64,000 bases of DNA, taken from CAZQQU01 sp964595625 (lineage in GTDB: Bacteria; Bacteroidota; Bacteroidia; Flavobacteriales; Flavobacteriaceae). The notes under the pieces are model-generated. The model worked only from the letters and a program-made list of their open reading frames with translations. It was not told the origin of the DNA and made no database searches. The position numbers and the translations under genes were made by a program. Each line of letters opens with the position of its first letter. The first letter of the stretch is position 1. The stretch lies in the NCBI GenBank assembly GCA_964595625.1, contig CAZQQU010000005.1:1-64000 (forward strand). The letters are read 5' to 3'. This document shows, piece by piece, positions 45,421-54,728 of the stretch.

Positions 45421-46494
45421 TTAAAATGGATTTTGAAAATCGGGATTATTGATAAAATTAGGGTCAGACAAAGAAAGCAAAAAGGCTTTTAAATACATCT
45501 TATCTTCTTCAGAAAGTTGTACACCTCCTTGAGCAATATATTTCATCAATGGATCTATAGTTTCAGAATAGACTAAGCCTTCGCTGTAGTGATTAATTAC
45601 CTCGTCCAGAGTCTCAAATCGGCCGTCATGCATATATGGACCGGTATAGGCTAAATTGCGTAGCGACGGGGCTCGAAATTTGCCGTTATCGAATGGATCT
45701 CCAGAAACGCCACCCAAACCTAAATCGGTAAAAAACTCATCCAAACCATTATTATGAAAGGTATTATCCGTCCATAAAGGATTAAAGGAATTGCCGTGAC
45801 AGTGAAAGCAATCCCCTCGATCCTCCGCCATAAAGACTTGAAATCCCTCTTTGGCTTCCGCCGAAATAGCGTTTTCGTCACCCAACAAGTACCTATCAAA
45901 GGGAGAATCAGCTGAAATTAAAGTTCGAAGAAATTGAGCAATGGCTCGAGAAACCAGTACCGAATCAATGGCTGGTGTACCAAACGCTTGCTCAAAAAGT
46001 TCGGGATATTGATCGTGGTTTTGCAAGGAGCTAATCACTTGACTCCAAGTATTATTGAGTTCAAAAGGATTGGTTATAGGTCCGGAAAGTTGTTGTTCTA
46101 AACTAATTGCACTGCCGTCCCAATTAAGTTTCTGACTGTAATTCCAAGCTAGATTGTGTAAGGGCATACTATTTCGGGTGCCTTCTTGTCCCGCAATTCC
46201 AATACTCAAGGGCAACCCATCGGTAAAGGCCTTTTGAGGTTGATGACAACTGGCACAAGACTGGGTTTGATCGAGGGACAAGATGGGATCAAAAAATAAT
46301 TTTCTTCCCAAGGAAATACCTTCCACAGTCTGTGGATTATCGGCAGGTATTACAGGTTCTGCCAAATACATCTGAAAAATTTCAGGTATCTGTAAGGGTG
46401 CCGGTGTCACCGTAACAGGGACATAGCCATCGTCTGAAGACGAACAGGCCATGCATAAAAAAATAACTGCCCCCCAAAGCCAATTAGCTTTCAT
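45421..46494 (-). CDS. Dihaem cytochrome c peroxidase / MauG-MbnH-type lipoprotein
   Basis: A 357-residue exported lipoprotein (signal MKANWLWGAVIFLCMACSSS). Two c-type haem sites, CASCH in the N-terminal half and CFHCH near residue 228, define the dihaem peroxidase family. The C-terminal RNLAYTGPYMHDGRFETLDE is the usual motif. It follows an MbnP-family gene by 7 bases. In methanotroph-type MbnPH systems MbnH oxidises a tryptophan of MbnP to kynurenine to make a copper site. Whether this enzyme does that or reduces peroxide is open. Confidence 0.88.
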   Translation of the reverse strand: MKANWLWGAVIFLCMACSSSDDGYVPVTVTPAPLQIPEIFQMYLAEPVIPADNPQTVEGISLGRKLFFDPILSLDQTQSCASCHQPQKAFTDGLPLSIGIAGQEGTRNSMPLHNLAWNYSQKLNWDGSAISLEQQLSGPITNPFELNNTWSQVISSLQNHDQYPELFEQAFGTPAIDSVLVSRAIAQFLRTLISADSPFDRYLLGDENAISAEAKEGFQVFMAEDRGDCFHCHGNSFNPLWTDNTFHNNGLDEFFTDLGLGGVSGDPFDNGKFRAPSLRNLAYTGPYMHDGRFETLDEVINHYSEGLVYSETIDPLMKYIAQGGVQLSEEDKMYLKAFLLSLSDPNFINNPDFQNPF

Positions 46495-46501
46495 TACTCC
46501 T

Positions 46502-47266
46502 TTAATTTATACTTATCTCAAAAACGTCTTGACCATTAGCTTGCATCATCTTTTGTGCCTCAAAATTCATCATCAAGTTGACATCGTAAGTATTTAAATT
46601 CCAAGTATGTGGGTTTTTAAACCATTCTGCCAAATTCATTTTAAATGTAAGCTGAAAGTCGTCAGTGACAACAAATTCTTGCATATGAGTAACTACAAAA
46701 TGATTATTATCTCGAACCTCATTATCATCCATGGTGGGCCCCATATGATAGGCATATGGCATATCTACTCCTATATCGTTGATGTATTTTCCTTCCAATT
46801 GAAGATAGTGGTACCCGCCTCCAATATTTTCGGGCCAATTCCAGGATTCTGAATTTAAATCGGGGTAGGCGCCGCTGATATTGTTTTCCTCGTCAAAACC
46901 AAAGGTAAAAACCACCCCCTTATACGTTCCCTGAGGAATGTGATGGGAGGGTGTTTGCCCATTTACAAACTCTTTTTCAATATTGATTAAAGCATGAGAA
47001 AAGCCAGTATATGTTAAGTAACTACCGTCTTCTCGAATAAATCGAATATCCGAAATTAAGTATCGCAGATGGTTGATCGAAAGTAAATCTCCGTTAGCAT
47101 TCGTGTATTCAAATAGGTCAAACTGATTTTTAGTGACCTCTGTTCCGTCCCAATGGTGGTAAAAATCAAAAGTAACTAAGGCTTGATTAGTGCCCGTGTC
47201 ATCATTGTCTTTACTGCAACTTACCACAAGTAGAGTGGTTGTGATTATAAACAAAATTTTTTTCAT
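46502..47266 (-). CDS. MbnP-family lipoprotein
   Basis: A 254-residue lipoprotein (signal to VVSCSKD) in the MbnP family of extracytoplasmic copper-associated proteins. The hallmark HLRYLISDIRFIREDGSYL lies in the first third, with an N-terminal beta strand (LVTFDFYHHWDG) and several conserved His and Trp residues. It is cotranscribed with the dihaem MauG/MbnH-like gene, its expected partner, and preceded by a propeller lipoprotein by 2 bases. Confidence 0.8.
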   Translation of the reverse strand: MKKILFIITTTLLVVSCSKDNDDTGTNQALVTFDFYHHWDGTEVTKNQFDLFEYTNANGDLLSINHLRYLISDIRFIREDGSYLTYTGFSHALINIEKEFVNGQTPSHHIPQGTYKGVVFTFGFDEENNISGAYPDLNSESWNWPENIGGGYHYLQLEGKYINDIGVDMPYAYHMGPTMDDNEVRDNNHFVVTHMQEFVVTDDFQLTFKMNLAEWFKNPHTWNLNTYDVNLMMNFEAQKMMQANGQDVFEISIN

Positions 47267-47268
47267 AA

Positions 47269-48645
47269 CTATTTTTTTAATTTAATAATTACAACGTCTT
47301 TTCCGCCCTTATTATTTTGTATATCACCATCATTACTTTGTGAACTGCCCCCCAAGAGAATGTTTCCTTCAGAGGAAATCAAACCGGTATAGGCAAAATC
47401 CAACTGGCTACCGCCGTAATTTTTTTCAAAAGTAATTGAACCATTAGCATCGGTAATTACCAACCAGAAATCGCTTTCGCCAAAATTGTGATTTACATCC
47501 CCATCAGAACTTCTAGAAGAACCTATAATTACCAAGCCCTTATCGTTTTTTTCGAGTAGTGTTCGCGAGGTATCAAACTGGCTTCCACCATAATTTTTTT
47601 GCCACAGCAAATTCCCAGAATCACTAATTTTAATCAACCAGATGTCTGCATTTCCACGGGGGTGGGTAACTTGTCCATCACTACTTCGGCTGTCGCCAAT
47701 CACGTAATAGTTACCTCCATCTGTTTTACGAAGGCCATAGGCAATTTCGATACCGCTTCCACCGTAATTTTTTTGCCAAAGCATACTGCCTTGGGCATTG
47801 ATTCGTACGGCCCAAAAATCGTAACTGCCTTTGGGATCCGTAATATCAAAATCATCACTTTCTGAATTACCAACCATCAAAAATCCGCCATCCGCTGTTT
47901 CTACTACATCGTAGGCTCGGTCGTTGTTGGTCCCTCCGTAGTATTGGTTCCAAATTTCGTTTCCGTCTGCATCGATTCTGATGGCCCAAAATTCCCCCAC
48001 CCCATGGTTGGGTTGATAAGAATAGGTTTCTCCTGACGAACGTCCGTCGTAATCTATAAATCCCACCAAAAGATAACCTCCGTCTGAGGTTTGCACTAGT
48101 GAATGACCTTGGTCATGACCGGAGTAACCGTAACATTTTTGCCACAGCAAATTTCCCGAGGTATCGAGTTTTGTTAACCAATAATCATAGAAGCCGTGAT
48201 TGCCCGTCACCTCCCCATCAGTACTTCGAGCATAACCCAGCACAGCCAAACCCCCATCGGTAGTAGCTATAATTTTAGTAGCTCGGTCGTCTAACGACCC
48301 GCCGTAGGTTTTACTCCACAATAAATGGCCATTAATATCGGTTTTAAATACCCAATAATCGGCATCTGAAGTGGTTTTGTCGGTAATATCGCCATCGGTA
48401 CTGGAGGTATAACCAGCCATGACATAACCGCCTGGAACTTCAATCATAGCACTAACGTCATCTTCAGAAGAGCCACCAAAATTTTTTACCCAATCAATAG
48501 TTCCGGTAAAAAGATCTTCACCGGGTTCGTCATCAGTCACTACATCGTCGGTTTCTCCTCCATTTTCATCCTTCGAGCAGCCGTAACCGATGACTAATAA
48601 AGACCAGCATAAAAGTATTTTGGGGATAAGTTGGTAAAAATTCAC
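47269..48645 (-). CDS. Seven-repeat beta-propeller-like lipoprotein
   Basis: A 458-residue lipoprotein (lipobox ending IGYGC). After an acidic linker it is built of seven repeats of about 57-60 residues, each with a W-x-K-x-[YF]-G-G start (WVKNFGG, WSKTYGG, WQKCYGY, WNQYYGG, WQKNYGG twice, FEKNYGG), an ADGGxxxxGxSxSxDG turn and a DxWxxKxxxxGN segment. Seven blades suggest a closed propeller. No enzymatic motif or T9SS domain is seen. Function unknown; the operon suggests a link to MbnP. Confidence 0.8.
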   Translation of the reverse strand: MNFYQLIPKILLCWSLLVIGYGCSKDENGGETDDVVTDDEPGEDLFTGTIDWVKNFGGSSEDDVSAMIEVPGGYVMAGYTSSTDGDITDKTTSDADYWVFKTDINGHLLWSKTYGGSLDDRATKIIATTDGGLAVLGYARSTDGEVTGNHGFYDYWLTKLDTSGNLLWQKCYGYSGHDQGHSLVQTSDGGYLLVGFIDYDGRSSGETYSYQPNHGVGEFWAIRIDADGNEIWNQYYGGTNNDRAYDVVETADGGFLMVGNSESDDFDITDPKGSYDFWAVRINAQGSMLWQKNYGGSGIEIAYGLRKTDGGNYYVIGDSRSSDGQVTHPRGNADIWLIKISDSGNLLWQKNYGGSQFDTSRTLLEKNDKGLVIIGSSRSSDGDVNHNFGESDFWLVITDANGSITFEKNYGGSQLDFAYTGLISSEGNILLGGSSQSNDGDIQNNKGGKDVVIIKLKK

Positions 48646-48647
48646 AG

Positions 48648-50066
48648 CTATTTTTTTATAAACTTCTGAGAGGTGGTTTCGTTAAGAACTAATATATAGA
48701 TTCCAGCAGGATATGTGGAAACATCCAATGTTATTCCGGGTAAATTCAATCCTTCTTGCTGATCAATCAATTGGCCGAGGGTGTTATAAATACGTACCGA
48801 TTCTAAGTTTTGTTTATCCGATCGAACGGTCACATAATCTACTACCGGGTTAGGGAATACGGTAAATTCATTCATAATATGATCTTCCACGGCTACATAA
48901 TTAGAATCTCTAATTAAAAAGAACCCTCTATCCATATCACCGATTACGAGACATTCGCTTTCAAAAAACGGATACACATTCCAAGCACCGTTAAAATCGG
49001 TGGAGTTGTTTTGAGGATAGGTATCAAAATATCCCACTTCTGTCATAGTATTGGAACCGATATTAGATATATCGATAACTCGGACACCCGCTGAATAATT
49101 GGCTAAATAAAACTTATCACCCTTTACATATCCGTTGTGGTCAATAGCTCCGGTGGGACCTGAATAATCAAATTTTAATACCGGATTGTCCAAATCGGTA
49201 AAATCAAATACCAAGGTTCGGGTGTTAAAGCCAAAGTCAATTTCATCAATCTCATCGCCCATCAAAAAATAGCGTTGGTCTTCAGTAAGCCACCCTTGGT
49301 GCGTATACGCCACATTGCTATAGTCGATAGTACTGACCACTTGAATGTTATTTTTCTCGGTCACATCCAACACCACTACTTGATAAACATTACTTCCGAA
49401 AAATAATTCGCGCCCGTGATAATCGGTATCCGGTCCGATATAATTGACAATCTGAGCGTCGTGAGTATAATCGAGTGCAGCATAACCTCCCGCAAAAGTA
49501 GGGTTTAACGGGTCTTGAATATTAACAATGTGAGGTCCACCATTAAAAGTAGCTGTACCAATAACATATGCATATCCACTTTCTTCGTTAATCGCAATAT
49601 TGTGAGCACTACCAAACTCGTCATAATGAGCATCAATAGAAAAAGTTACCGGCGGGTTGACCACATTTCTCAATTTTGTCAAATCAAAAACCTGCATACC
49701 ATGATTGGAGTTTGCATCACTGACAATAAACGCATAATTGTTATACACTTTCGCATCTCGCCAGATACTACTACCGTCTTGAGTAGGTAATTTTCCTAAA
49801 TAAACAGTATTTACGGGATCAGAAATATCAAAAAAAGCGGTTCCATTATCCAAACAGACAATCGCATATTCTTTCCCGTCTTCGGGATCCGTCCATCCCC
49901 AAGAATCATTCCCGGAAGACGCATTAAGTTCAGACAAACTAAAATGAGCTAACAAGTCATAACCCTGACAGGGATATATTCCAGCAAATCCATTTTCACA
50001 AGGAGTTTGTGCTTCCATTTTTGAAAAAAACACTACAAGTAATGCAATAGTAACTACTAATCTCAT
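48648..50066 (-). CDS. Choice-of-anchor B family protein with T9SS sorting domain
   Basis: A 472-residue secreted protein. A signal peptide ending at MEAQ is followed by the choice-of-anchor B pattern (GFAGIYPCQGYDLLAHFSL, IVCLDNGTAFFDISDP) with repeated DISDPxN-type blades like an LVIVD propeller. The C-terminal 75 residues form a type A T9SS sorting domain (VFPNPVVDYVTV through the Lys-Lys end), so it should be exported by T9SS and anchored or released at the surface. First gene of the four-gene operon with a propeller lipoprotein, MbnP and MauG. Confidence 0.87.
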   Translation of the reverse strand: MRLVVTIALLVVFFSKMEAQTPCENGFAGIYPCQGYDLLAHFSLSELNASSGNDSWGWTDPEDGKEYAIVCLDNGTAFFDISDPVNTVYLGKLPTQDGSSIWRDAKVYNNYAFIVSDANSNHGMQVFDLTKLRNVVNPPVTFSIDAHYDEFGSAHNIAINEESGYAYVIGTATFNGGPHIVNIQDPLNPTFAGGYAALDYTHDAQIVNYIGPDTDYHGRELFFGSNVYQVVVLDVTEKNNIQVVSTIDYSNVAYTHQGWLTEDQRYFLMGDEIDEIDFGFNTRTLVFDFTDLDNPVLKFDYSGPTGAIDHNGYVKGDKFYLANYSAGVRVIDISNIGSNTMTEVGYFDTYPQNNSTDFNGAWNVYPFFESECLVIGDMDRGFFLIRDSNYVAVEDHIMNEFTVFPNPVVDYVTVRSDKQNLESVRIYNTLGQLIDQQEGLNLPGITLDVSTYPAGIYILVLNETTSQKFIKK

Positions 50067-50248
50067 AAGCTTTATTTAAAATTAAGACAACAATAGTACA
50101 AATTTTGTCTGTTTCCCTATGTATTGTTGATGTTAAAATATCAATCCTTCTTTTATTAAGAAAATAATACATTTTTGAATGATTGCGACAGACCACATTT
50201 TTAGCATAGATATAACAAGCTGTTAAACTAGATAAACAGTAATTTATT

Positions 50249-50256
50249 TACATTTG
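50249..50256 (+). promoter_or_regulatory. -7 element of the M16 peptidase pair
   Basis: TACATTTG (TAnnTTTG), 66 bases upstream of ATG 50323. Confidence 0.5.
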
Positions 50257-50322
50257 TAAAGTGTAACATTTTTTCTTAAACACATACATATAATAAACAG
50301 AAACCCTACAATTTTAAACGTT

Positions 50323-51642
50323 ATGAACAGATTTTTACCCTTAGGGGTGTTTTTCTTTTTGTTGTCAGGATCTCTTTTTTCCCAACAAATAGATTTTGAA
50401 GAGTACACATTAGACAATGGGATGCATGTGATTTTGCACAAAGACCAAACAGCACCGGTGGTGGTGACCTCGGTGATGTACAAAGTAGGTGCTAAAGATG
50501 AACAACCCGACCGAACTGGGTTTGCGCATTTTTTTGAGCATTTATTATTTGAAGGTACTGAAAACATAGGGCGAGGCGAATGGTTTAAAATTGTTTCTGC
50601 CCATGGAGGTACCAACAACGCCAATACTTCAGACGACAGAACTTATTATTATGAAGTTTTTCCTTCCAATGCGGTCGAAGTAGGATTGTGGATGGAAAGT
50701 GAAAGACTGCTTCACCCGCTGATTAACCAAATTGGTGTAGATACCCAGAACGAAGTAGTTAAAGAAGAAAAACGCTTGCGTGTGGATAACCAACCCTACG
50801 GAAGACTGGTGTATGAGGTCAAGAAAAATCTCTTTAAGAAACACCCGTACCGCTGGAGCACTATTGGTGAAATGGAGCATTTAGACGCAGCAACCTTAGA
50901 GGAGTTTTTACAATTTAAAAACACCTATTATGTGCCTAATAACGCAACCTTGGTAGTGGCCGGCGACATTGATATTCCGCAGGTTAAAAAAATGATCCAA
51001 GACTACTTTGGGCCCATCCCACGGGGAAAGGAAATAAACCGCACCAAAATAATTGAAGATCCCATTACCCAACAAATGGATGTAGTGGCGTACGACCCCA
51101 ATATTCAGATTCCTGCCCTGTTGCACGTGTATCGCACGCCCGGCATGTCCACTCGTGAAGCCCGAGTTTTAGACATGATTTCAACCCTTTTAAGCACCGG
51201 AAAAAGTTCGCGGTTTTATAAAAAATTAGTCGACGAAAAAAAGATGGCCTTAGAAGTGATGTCGCTCAATTTTTCGCAAGAAGATTACGGTATGTATATC
51301 ACCTTTGCGCTTCCCATCGGAGGTACTTCGCTGGGCGACTTAACACGTGAAATGGACGAAGAAATAACCCGAATTCAAACCGAACTTATTTCGGAAAGAG
51401 AATTTGAAAAACTATTGAATGTTTTTGAAAACAATTTTATAAATGCTAATGCGTCCATTGAAGGTATTGCGCATTCACTGGTAACCTATCAAATGTTTTA
51501 TGGAGATACCCATTTAATCAATACTGAAATTGATATCTATCGCTCGATTACTCGTGAAGAAATTCGTGAGGTTGCCCGAAAGTATTTAAACCCCAACCAA
51601 CGCTTGCGGTTGGAATACCTTCCTGAAAACGATAAACAATAA
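50323..51642 (+). CDS. M16-family zinc metallopeptidase, active-site bearing
   Basis: A 439-residue exported peptidase (signal to GSLFSQ). The inverted zinc motif HFFEH is at residues 69-73 and the downstream zinc-binding Glu lies in NEVVKEEKR about 75 residues later, as in pitrilysin/processing-peptidase enzymes. It would cleave peptides in the periplasm. It is paired with a second M16 gene 18 bases downstream that lacks the motif; such pairs usually form a heterodimer. Confidence 0.9.
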   Translation: MNRFLPLGVFFFLLSGSLFSQQIDFEEYTLDNGMHVILHKDQTAPVVVTSVMYKVGAKDEQPDRTGFAHFFEHLLFEGTENIGRGEWFKIVSAHGGTNNANTSDDRTYYYEVFPSNAVEVGLWMESERLLHPLINQIGVDTQNEVVKEEKRLRVDNQPYGRLVYEVKKNLFKKHPYRWSTIGEMEHLDAATLEEFLQFKNTYYVPNNATLVVAGDIDIPQVKKMIQDYFGPIPRGKEINRTKIIEDPITQQMDVVAYDPNIQIPALLHVYRTPGMSTREARVLDMISTLLSTGKSSRFYKKLVDEKKMALEVMSLNFSQEDYGMYITFALPIGGTSLGDLTREMDEEITRIQTELISEREFEKLLNVFENNFINANASIEGIAHSLVTYQMFYGDTHLINTEIDIYRSITREEIREVARKYLNPNQRLRLEYLPENDKQ

Positions 51643-51660
51643 ATTCTCTAAGTACACATC

Positions 51661-53721
51661 ATGAAAAAACATATTCTTATACTATTATTATTATGTATTG
51701 GGGTCACTGCAATGGCACAAATCGATCGCTCTAAGCAACCGATACCTGGAGCAGCGCCCACCATTTATATGCAAACCCCAGAAACCTTCCAACTCGAAAA
51801 CGGATTACGGGTTTTAGTGGTAAAAAATGCCAAACTACCCCGGGTTAGAATGCAATTGCTTTTAGATAACCCACCCGTAGCCCTAGAAAGTAAAGTTGGA
51901 ACCGACGAACTTCTCTCTTTCATATTAGGTAATGGAACCTCAACCATTTCCAAAGAAGACTTTAACGAAGAAATTGACTTTATGGGTGCTCAAATCAATT
52001 TTGGCTCGCAAAGCGCCTATGCGCAAACATTATCTAAATATTTTGACCGAGTATTTGAGATGTTTGCCGACGCAATTACCAACCCGTTAATTACTGAAGA
52101 AGAGTTTGCTACCCAAAAAGAAAGATACTTAGAAGCCTTAAAAAACAATAAAAGAGACGTAGCAACTGTATCTCGACAAGTTTCCTCCGGATTGCTATAC
52201 GGATTGAAACACCCTTTCGGGGAATTTGCTACCGAAGAAAGCGCTGCTTCTATCAGCTACCGGGACGCGGTGGAGTATTATCAAACTTTTTTCTCCCCGG
52301 AAAACGCCTATTTAGTGGTGGTCGGTGACGTAGAAAAATCAAAAGTTGAAGCCTTGACCAAGGTGTTCTTTAGCAATTGGACGCATAAAAAAGTACCTAA
52401 CATCAGTTATTCAGATCCGGTTGATGTACCAGTTACTCAAATTAATTTTGTGGATATGCCCAATGCTGTCCAGTCTAATATTGTGGTGCAAAATGTGGTT
52501 CACCTGAAAATGAACCACCCCGATTACTTTCCGGTATTGGTAGCTAACAATATTTTAGGTGGTGACTTTAACAGCTTACTCAATATGAACCTACGTGAAG
52601 ACAAAGGATATACCTATGGAGCCCGTTCTGTAATCGGTGCCGACAAATACGTCTCCCGTTTTTATGCCACTGCGAGTGTGCGTAATGCGGTAACGGATAG
52701 TGCTGTGGTAGAGTTTATTAAAGAAATTAAAAACATTCGTGAAAATTTAGTTTCTAATGACCAATTAATTTTGGCGAAAGCCAAATTTACAGGTGATTTT
52801 GTAAGAGCGTTAGAACGCCCTGAAACCATTGCTAATTATGCCCTAAATATCGAAACTCAAAATCTTCCTAAAAACTTTTATGAAGATTATCTCAAAAAAA
52901 TAAACGCCGTAACTGCCCAAGATATTCAACGGGTGGCAAATACCTACTTCAAGGCGGATAACATGAGAATTGTAGTCACCGGAAAGGGTAGCGAAATTTT
53001 AGAAAACATCAAAAAAATTACCATCAATGGTAAACCAGTTACTATTGCTTATTATGATGTGTACGGAAACCCAACCGATGAGCCCAATTACCATATAGAA
53101 CTCGATCCTACGGTGACGTTGGAAAGCGTTTTGGAAAAATATATCAACGCCATGGGAGGACGAAAAGCCCTAGAGAATGTAAATTCTATATACCAAATTT
53201 CAACCGGACAAATACAGGGAACGCCCATACAGTTAGAAACGAAAATTACCAAATCAGGTAAATCACTTTTAAAGGTTTCTGCTATGGGCATGGAAATACA
53301 GAAATCTGTTTTTGATGGTGAAAAAGGATATATGATCGTTCAGGGGCAGCGTATTGAAAATGATGAGCCAACCAATAGAAGTCACCAAGAATCAACCACC
53401 ACATTTATCGAACTAAATCCTAAAAATGCACAACTTACCGGCATGGAAAATGTAGGAGGTAATCAAGCTTATGCCGTGTCTTACGGTCCCGACAAGGTAT
53501 GCTATTACGATGCGGCTACTGGCTTAAAAATTAAAGAAATTAACACCATTAAACAAGCCGGAATGGAAGTACAATCAGAAAGTTACTACTCCGACTACAA
53601 AGTAGTTAATGGTATTAATATTCCCCACAAACGAACCGATTTTATAGGACCACAAGAAATTGAATTTAACCTATCGCAGGTACTGATCAACGAAGGAGTA
53701 AGCGATGAGGATTTTAAATAA
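51661..53721 (+). CDS. M16-family partner protein without HxxEH, with C-terminal lipoprotein-sorting-like domain
   Basis: A 686-residue exported protein (signal MKKHILILLLLCIGVTAMAQ). Two M16-like halves span about 35-460, but the zinc motif is absent; the equivalent place reads LLSFILGNGTSTISKEDF. RREDKGYTYGARS-like sequence marks the C-terminal M16 half. Residues from about 490 add a domain with VLEKYINAMGGRKALENV that resembles LolA/DUF-type beta domains found in Bacteroidota. It is probably the non-catalytic partner of the upstream peptidase. A strong terminator follows. Confidence 0.85.
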   Translation: MKKHILILLLLCIGVTAMAQIDRSKQPIPGAAPTIYMQTPETFQLENGLRVLVVKNAKLPRVRMQLLLDNPPVALESKVGTDELLSFILGNGTSTISKEDFNEEIDFMGAQINFGSQSAYAQTLSKYFDRVFEMFADAITNPLITEEEFATQKERYLEALKNNKRDVATVSRQVSSGLLYGLKHPFGEFATEESAASISYRDAVEYYQTFFSPENAYLVVVGDVEKSKVEALTKVFFSNWTHKKVPNISYSDPVDVPVTQINFVDMPNAVQSNIVVQNVVHLKMNHPDYFPVLVANNILGGDFNSLLNMNLREDKGYTYGARSVIGADKYVSRFYATASVRNAVTDSAVVEFIKEIKNIRENLVSNDQLILAKAKFTGDFVRALERPETIANYALNIETQNLPKNFYEDYLKKINAVTAQDIQRVANTYFKADNMRIVVTGKGSEILENIKKITINGKPVTIAYYDVYGNPTDEPNYHIELDPTVTLESVLEKYINAMGGRKALENVNSIYQISTGQIQGTPIQLETKITKSGKSLLKVSAMGMEIQKSVFDGEKGYMIVQGQRIENDEPTNRSHQESTTTFIELNPKNAQLTGMENVGGNQAYAVSYGPDKVCYYDAATGLKIKEINTIKQAGMEVQSESYYSDYKVVNGINIPHKRTDFIGPQEIEFNLSQVLINEGVSDEDFK

Positions 53722-53729
53722 TAAAGCCC

Positions 53730-54635
53730 TTACACACCGCCAGAAAATTCTGGCGGTGTTTTTTTTGTGGAATTAGCCAATAATACCCCAGAAAGTATTA
53801 CTCCAATAGCAACTACTTGAAAAAAAGAAAGTGATTCACCGTCTATAATTCCCCAAAAAATAGCCACCACAGGTATTAAATATGTAACCGAAGAAGAAAA
53901 TACAGCAGTGGTCATTTTAATGAGTTTGTTAAATAAAAGCAATGCTAAAGCGGAACTAAAAATAGCCAACACCACAAGCGCGCCTAACGATTGCATCACA
54001 ACCGGAGTGGCTAAATCGGAGCGATTCCAAAAGCCACTACACACTAAAACCACTAAAGAAATCGGGGTAATTGCGGCAAAACTACCTACAGTGATAGCCG
54101 TAGGGGTTAAATCAGGTAATTTGGATTTGAGTATGTTGACATTCATGGCATACCCAAAAGTTGCTAAAAATACATACAACACGTATTGGTAGTTTTGATT
54201 GGGATTCACCTCGGCTCCCACCCAAATCAATAAAAAACAACCCAACAGTCCTATAATTACACCCACAAATTGTTTGAGAGTGAAGGTAATTTTGAACAAC
54301 ACATACCCAAACAATAGGGTCATAATTGGTGTGGTAGTATTGAGAACCGAAGAGATGGTACTATCAATTTCTGTTTGGGCAATAGCAAAGCAAAAGGCCG
54401 GAAAAAAGGTACCGATAAATCCGGCTAATGCAACCCATTTCCAATGGTGTCTTTGAATATAACGCAGGTGCTTATGCCAGATCAATAGTAAAAATATCCC
54501 GGCAACCAAAACTCGCAAAGCTCCTAATTGAATCGGTGTCAAACCGATTAAGGATTTTTTAATCAGTATAAAAGAGCTCCCCCAGATCAAAGCGAGTACT
54601 GCTAAATAAAGCCATTTGGAGGTTTTTGCGTTCAT
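53730..54635 (-). CDS. EamA/DMT-family transporter
   Basis: A 301-residue inner-membrane protein with ten helices in two EamA repeats (ALIWGSSFILIKKSL in the first, FATFGYAMNVNILKSKL in the second). Members export amino acids or metabolites; the substrate is unknown. The frame is open upstream to 54845, but that part crosses the divergent promoters and the HMA gene, so ATG 54635 is chosen. The last residues (PPEFSGGV) are encoded inside the terminator of the convergent M16 operon. Confidence 0.88.
   Translation of the reverse strand: MNAKTSKWLYLAVLALIWGSSFILIKKSLIGLTPIQLGALRVLVAGIFLLLIWHKHLRYIQRHHWKWVALAGFIGTFFPAFCFAIAQTEIDSTISSVLNTTTPIMTLLFGYVLFKITFTLKQFVGVIIGLLGCFLLIWVGAEVNPNQNYQYVLYVFLATFGYAMNVNILKSKLPDLTPTAITVGSFAAITPISLVVLVCSGFWNRSDLATPVVMQSLGALVVLAIFSSALALLLFNKLIKMTTAVFSSSVTYLIPVVAIFWGIIDGESLSFFQVVAIGVILSGVLLANSTKKTPPEFSGGV
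53734..53759 (+). terminator. Intrinsic terminator of the M16 operon, inside the EamA 3' end
   Basis: ACACCGCCAGAA (53734-53745) and TTCTGGCGGTGT (53748-53759) form a 12-bp GC-rich stem followed by eight T. The T tract favours + strand termination after the M16 pair. The stem overlaps the last codons of the convergent EamA gene. Confidence 0.9.
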
Positions 54636-54679
54636 TATTGTTTCACGTACAAAAATGAGAATTAAATAGGAACAATTCC

Positions 54680-54687
54680 CAAATATA
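54680..54687 (-). promoter_or_regulatory. -7 element of the EamA transporter gene
   Basis: The reverse strand reads TATATTTG, 44 bases before ATG 54635. It lies only 5 bases from the oppositely directed -7 element at 54693. Confidence 0.45.
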
Positions 54688-54692
54688 TTGTA

Positions 54693-54700
54693 TATTTTTG
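54693..54700 (+). promoter_or_regulatory. -7 element of the HMA lipoprotein gene
   Basis: TATTTTTG (TAnnTTTG), 28 bases before ATG 54729; back to back with the EamA promoter. Confidence 0.5.
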
Positions 54701-54728
54701 CAAGGTATTTCCCTAAAAAAAATATCCC

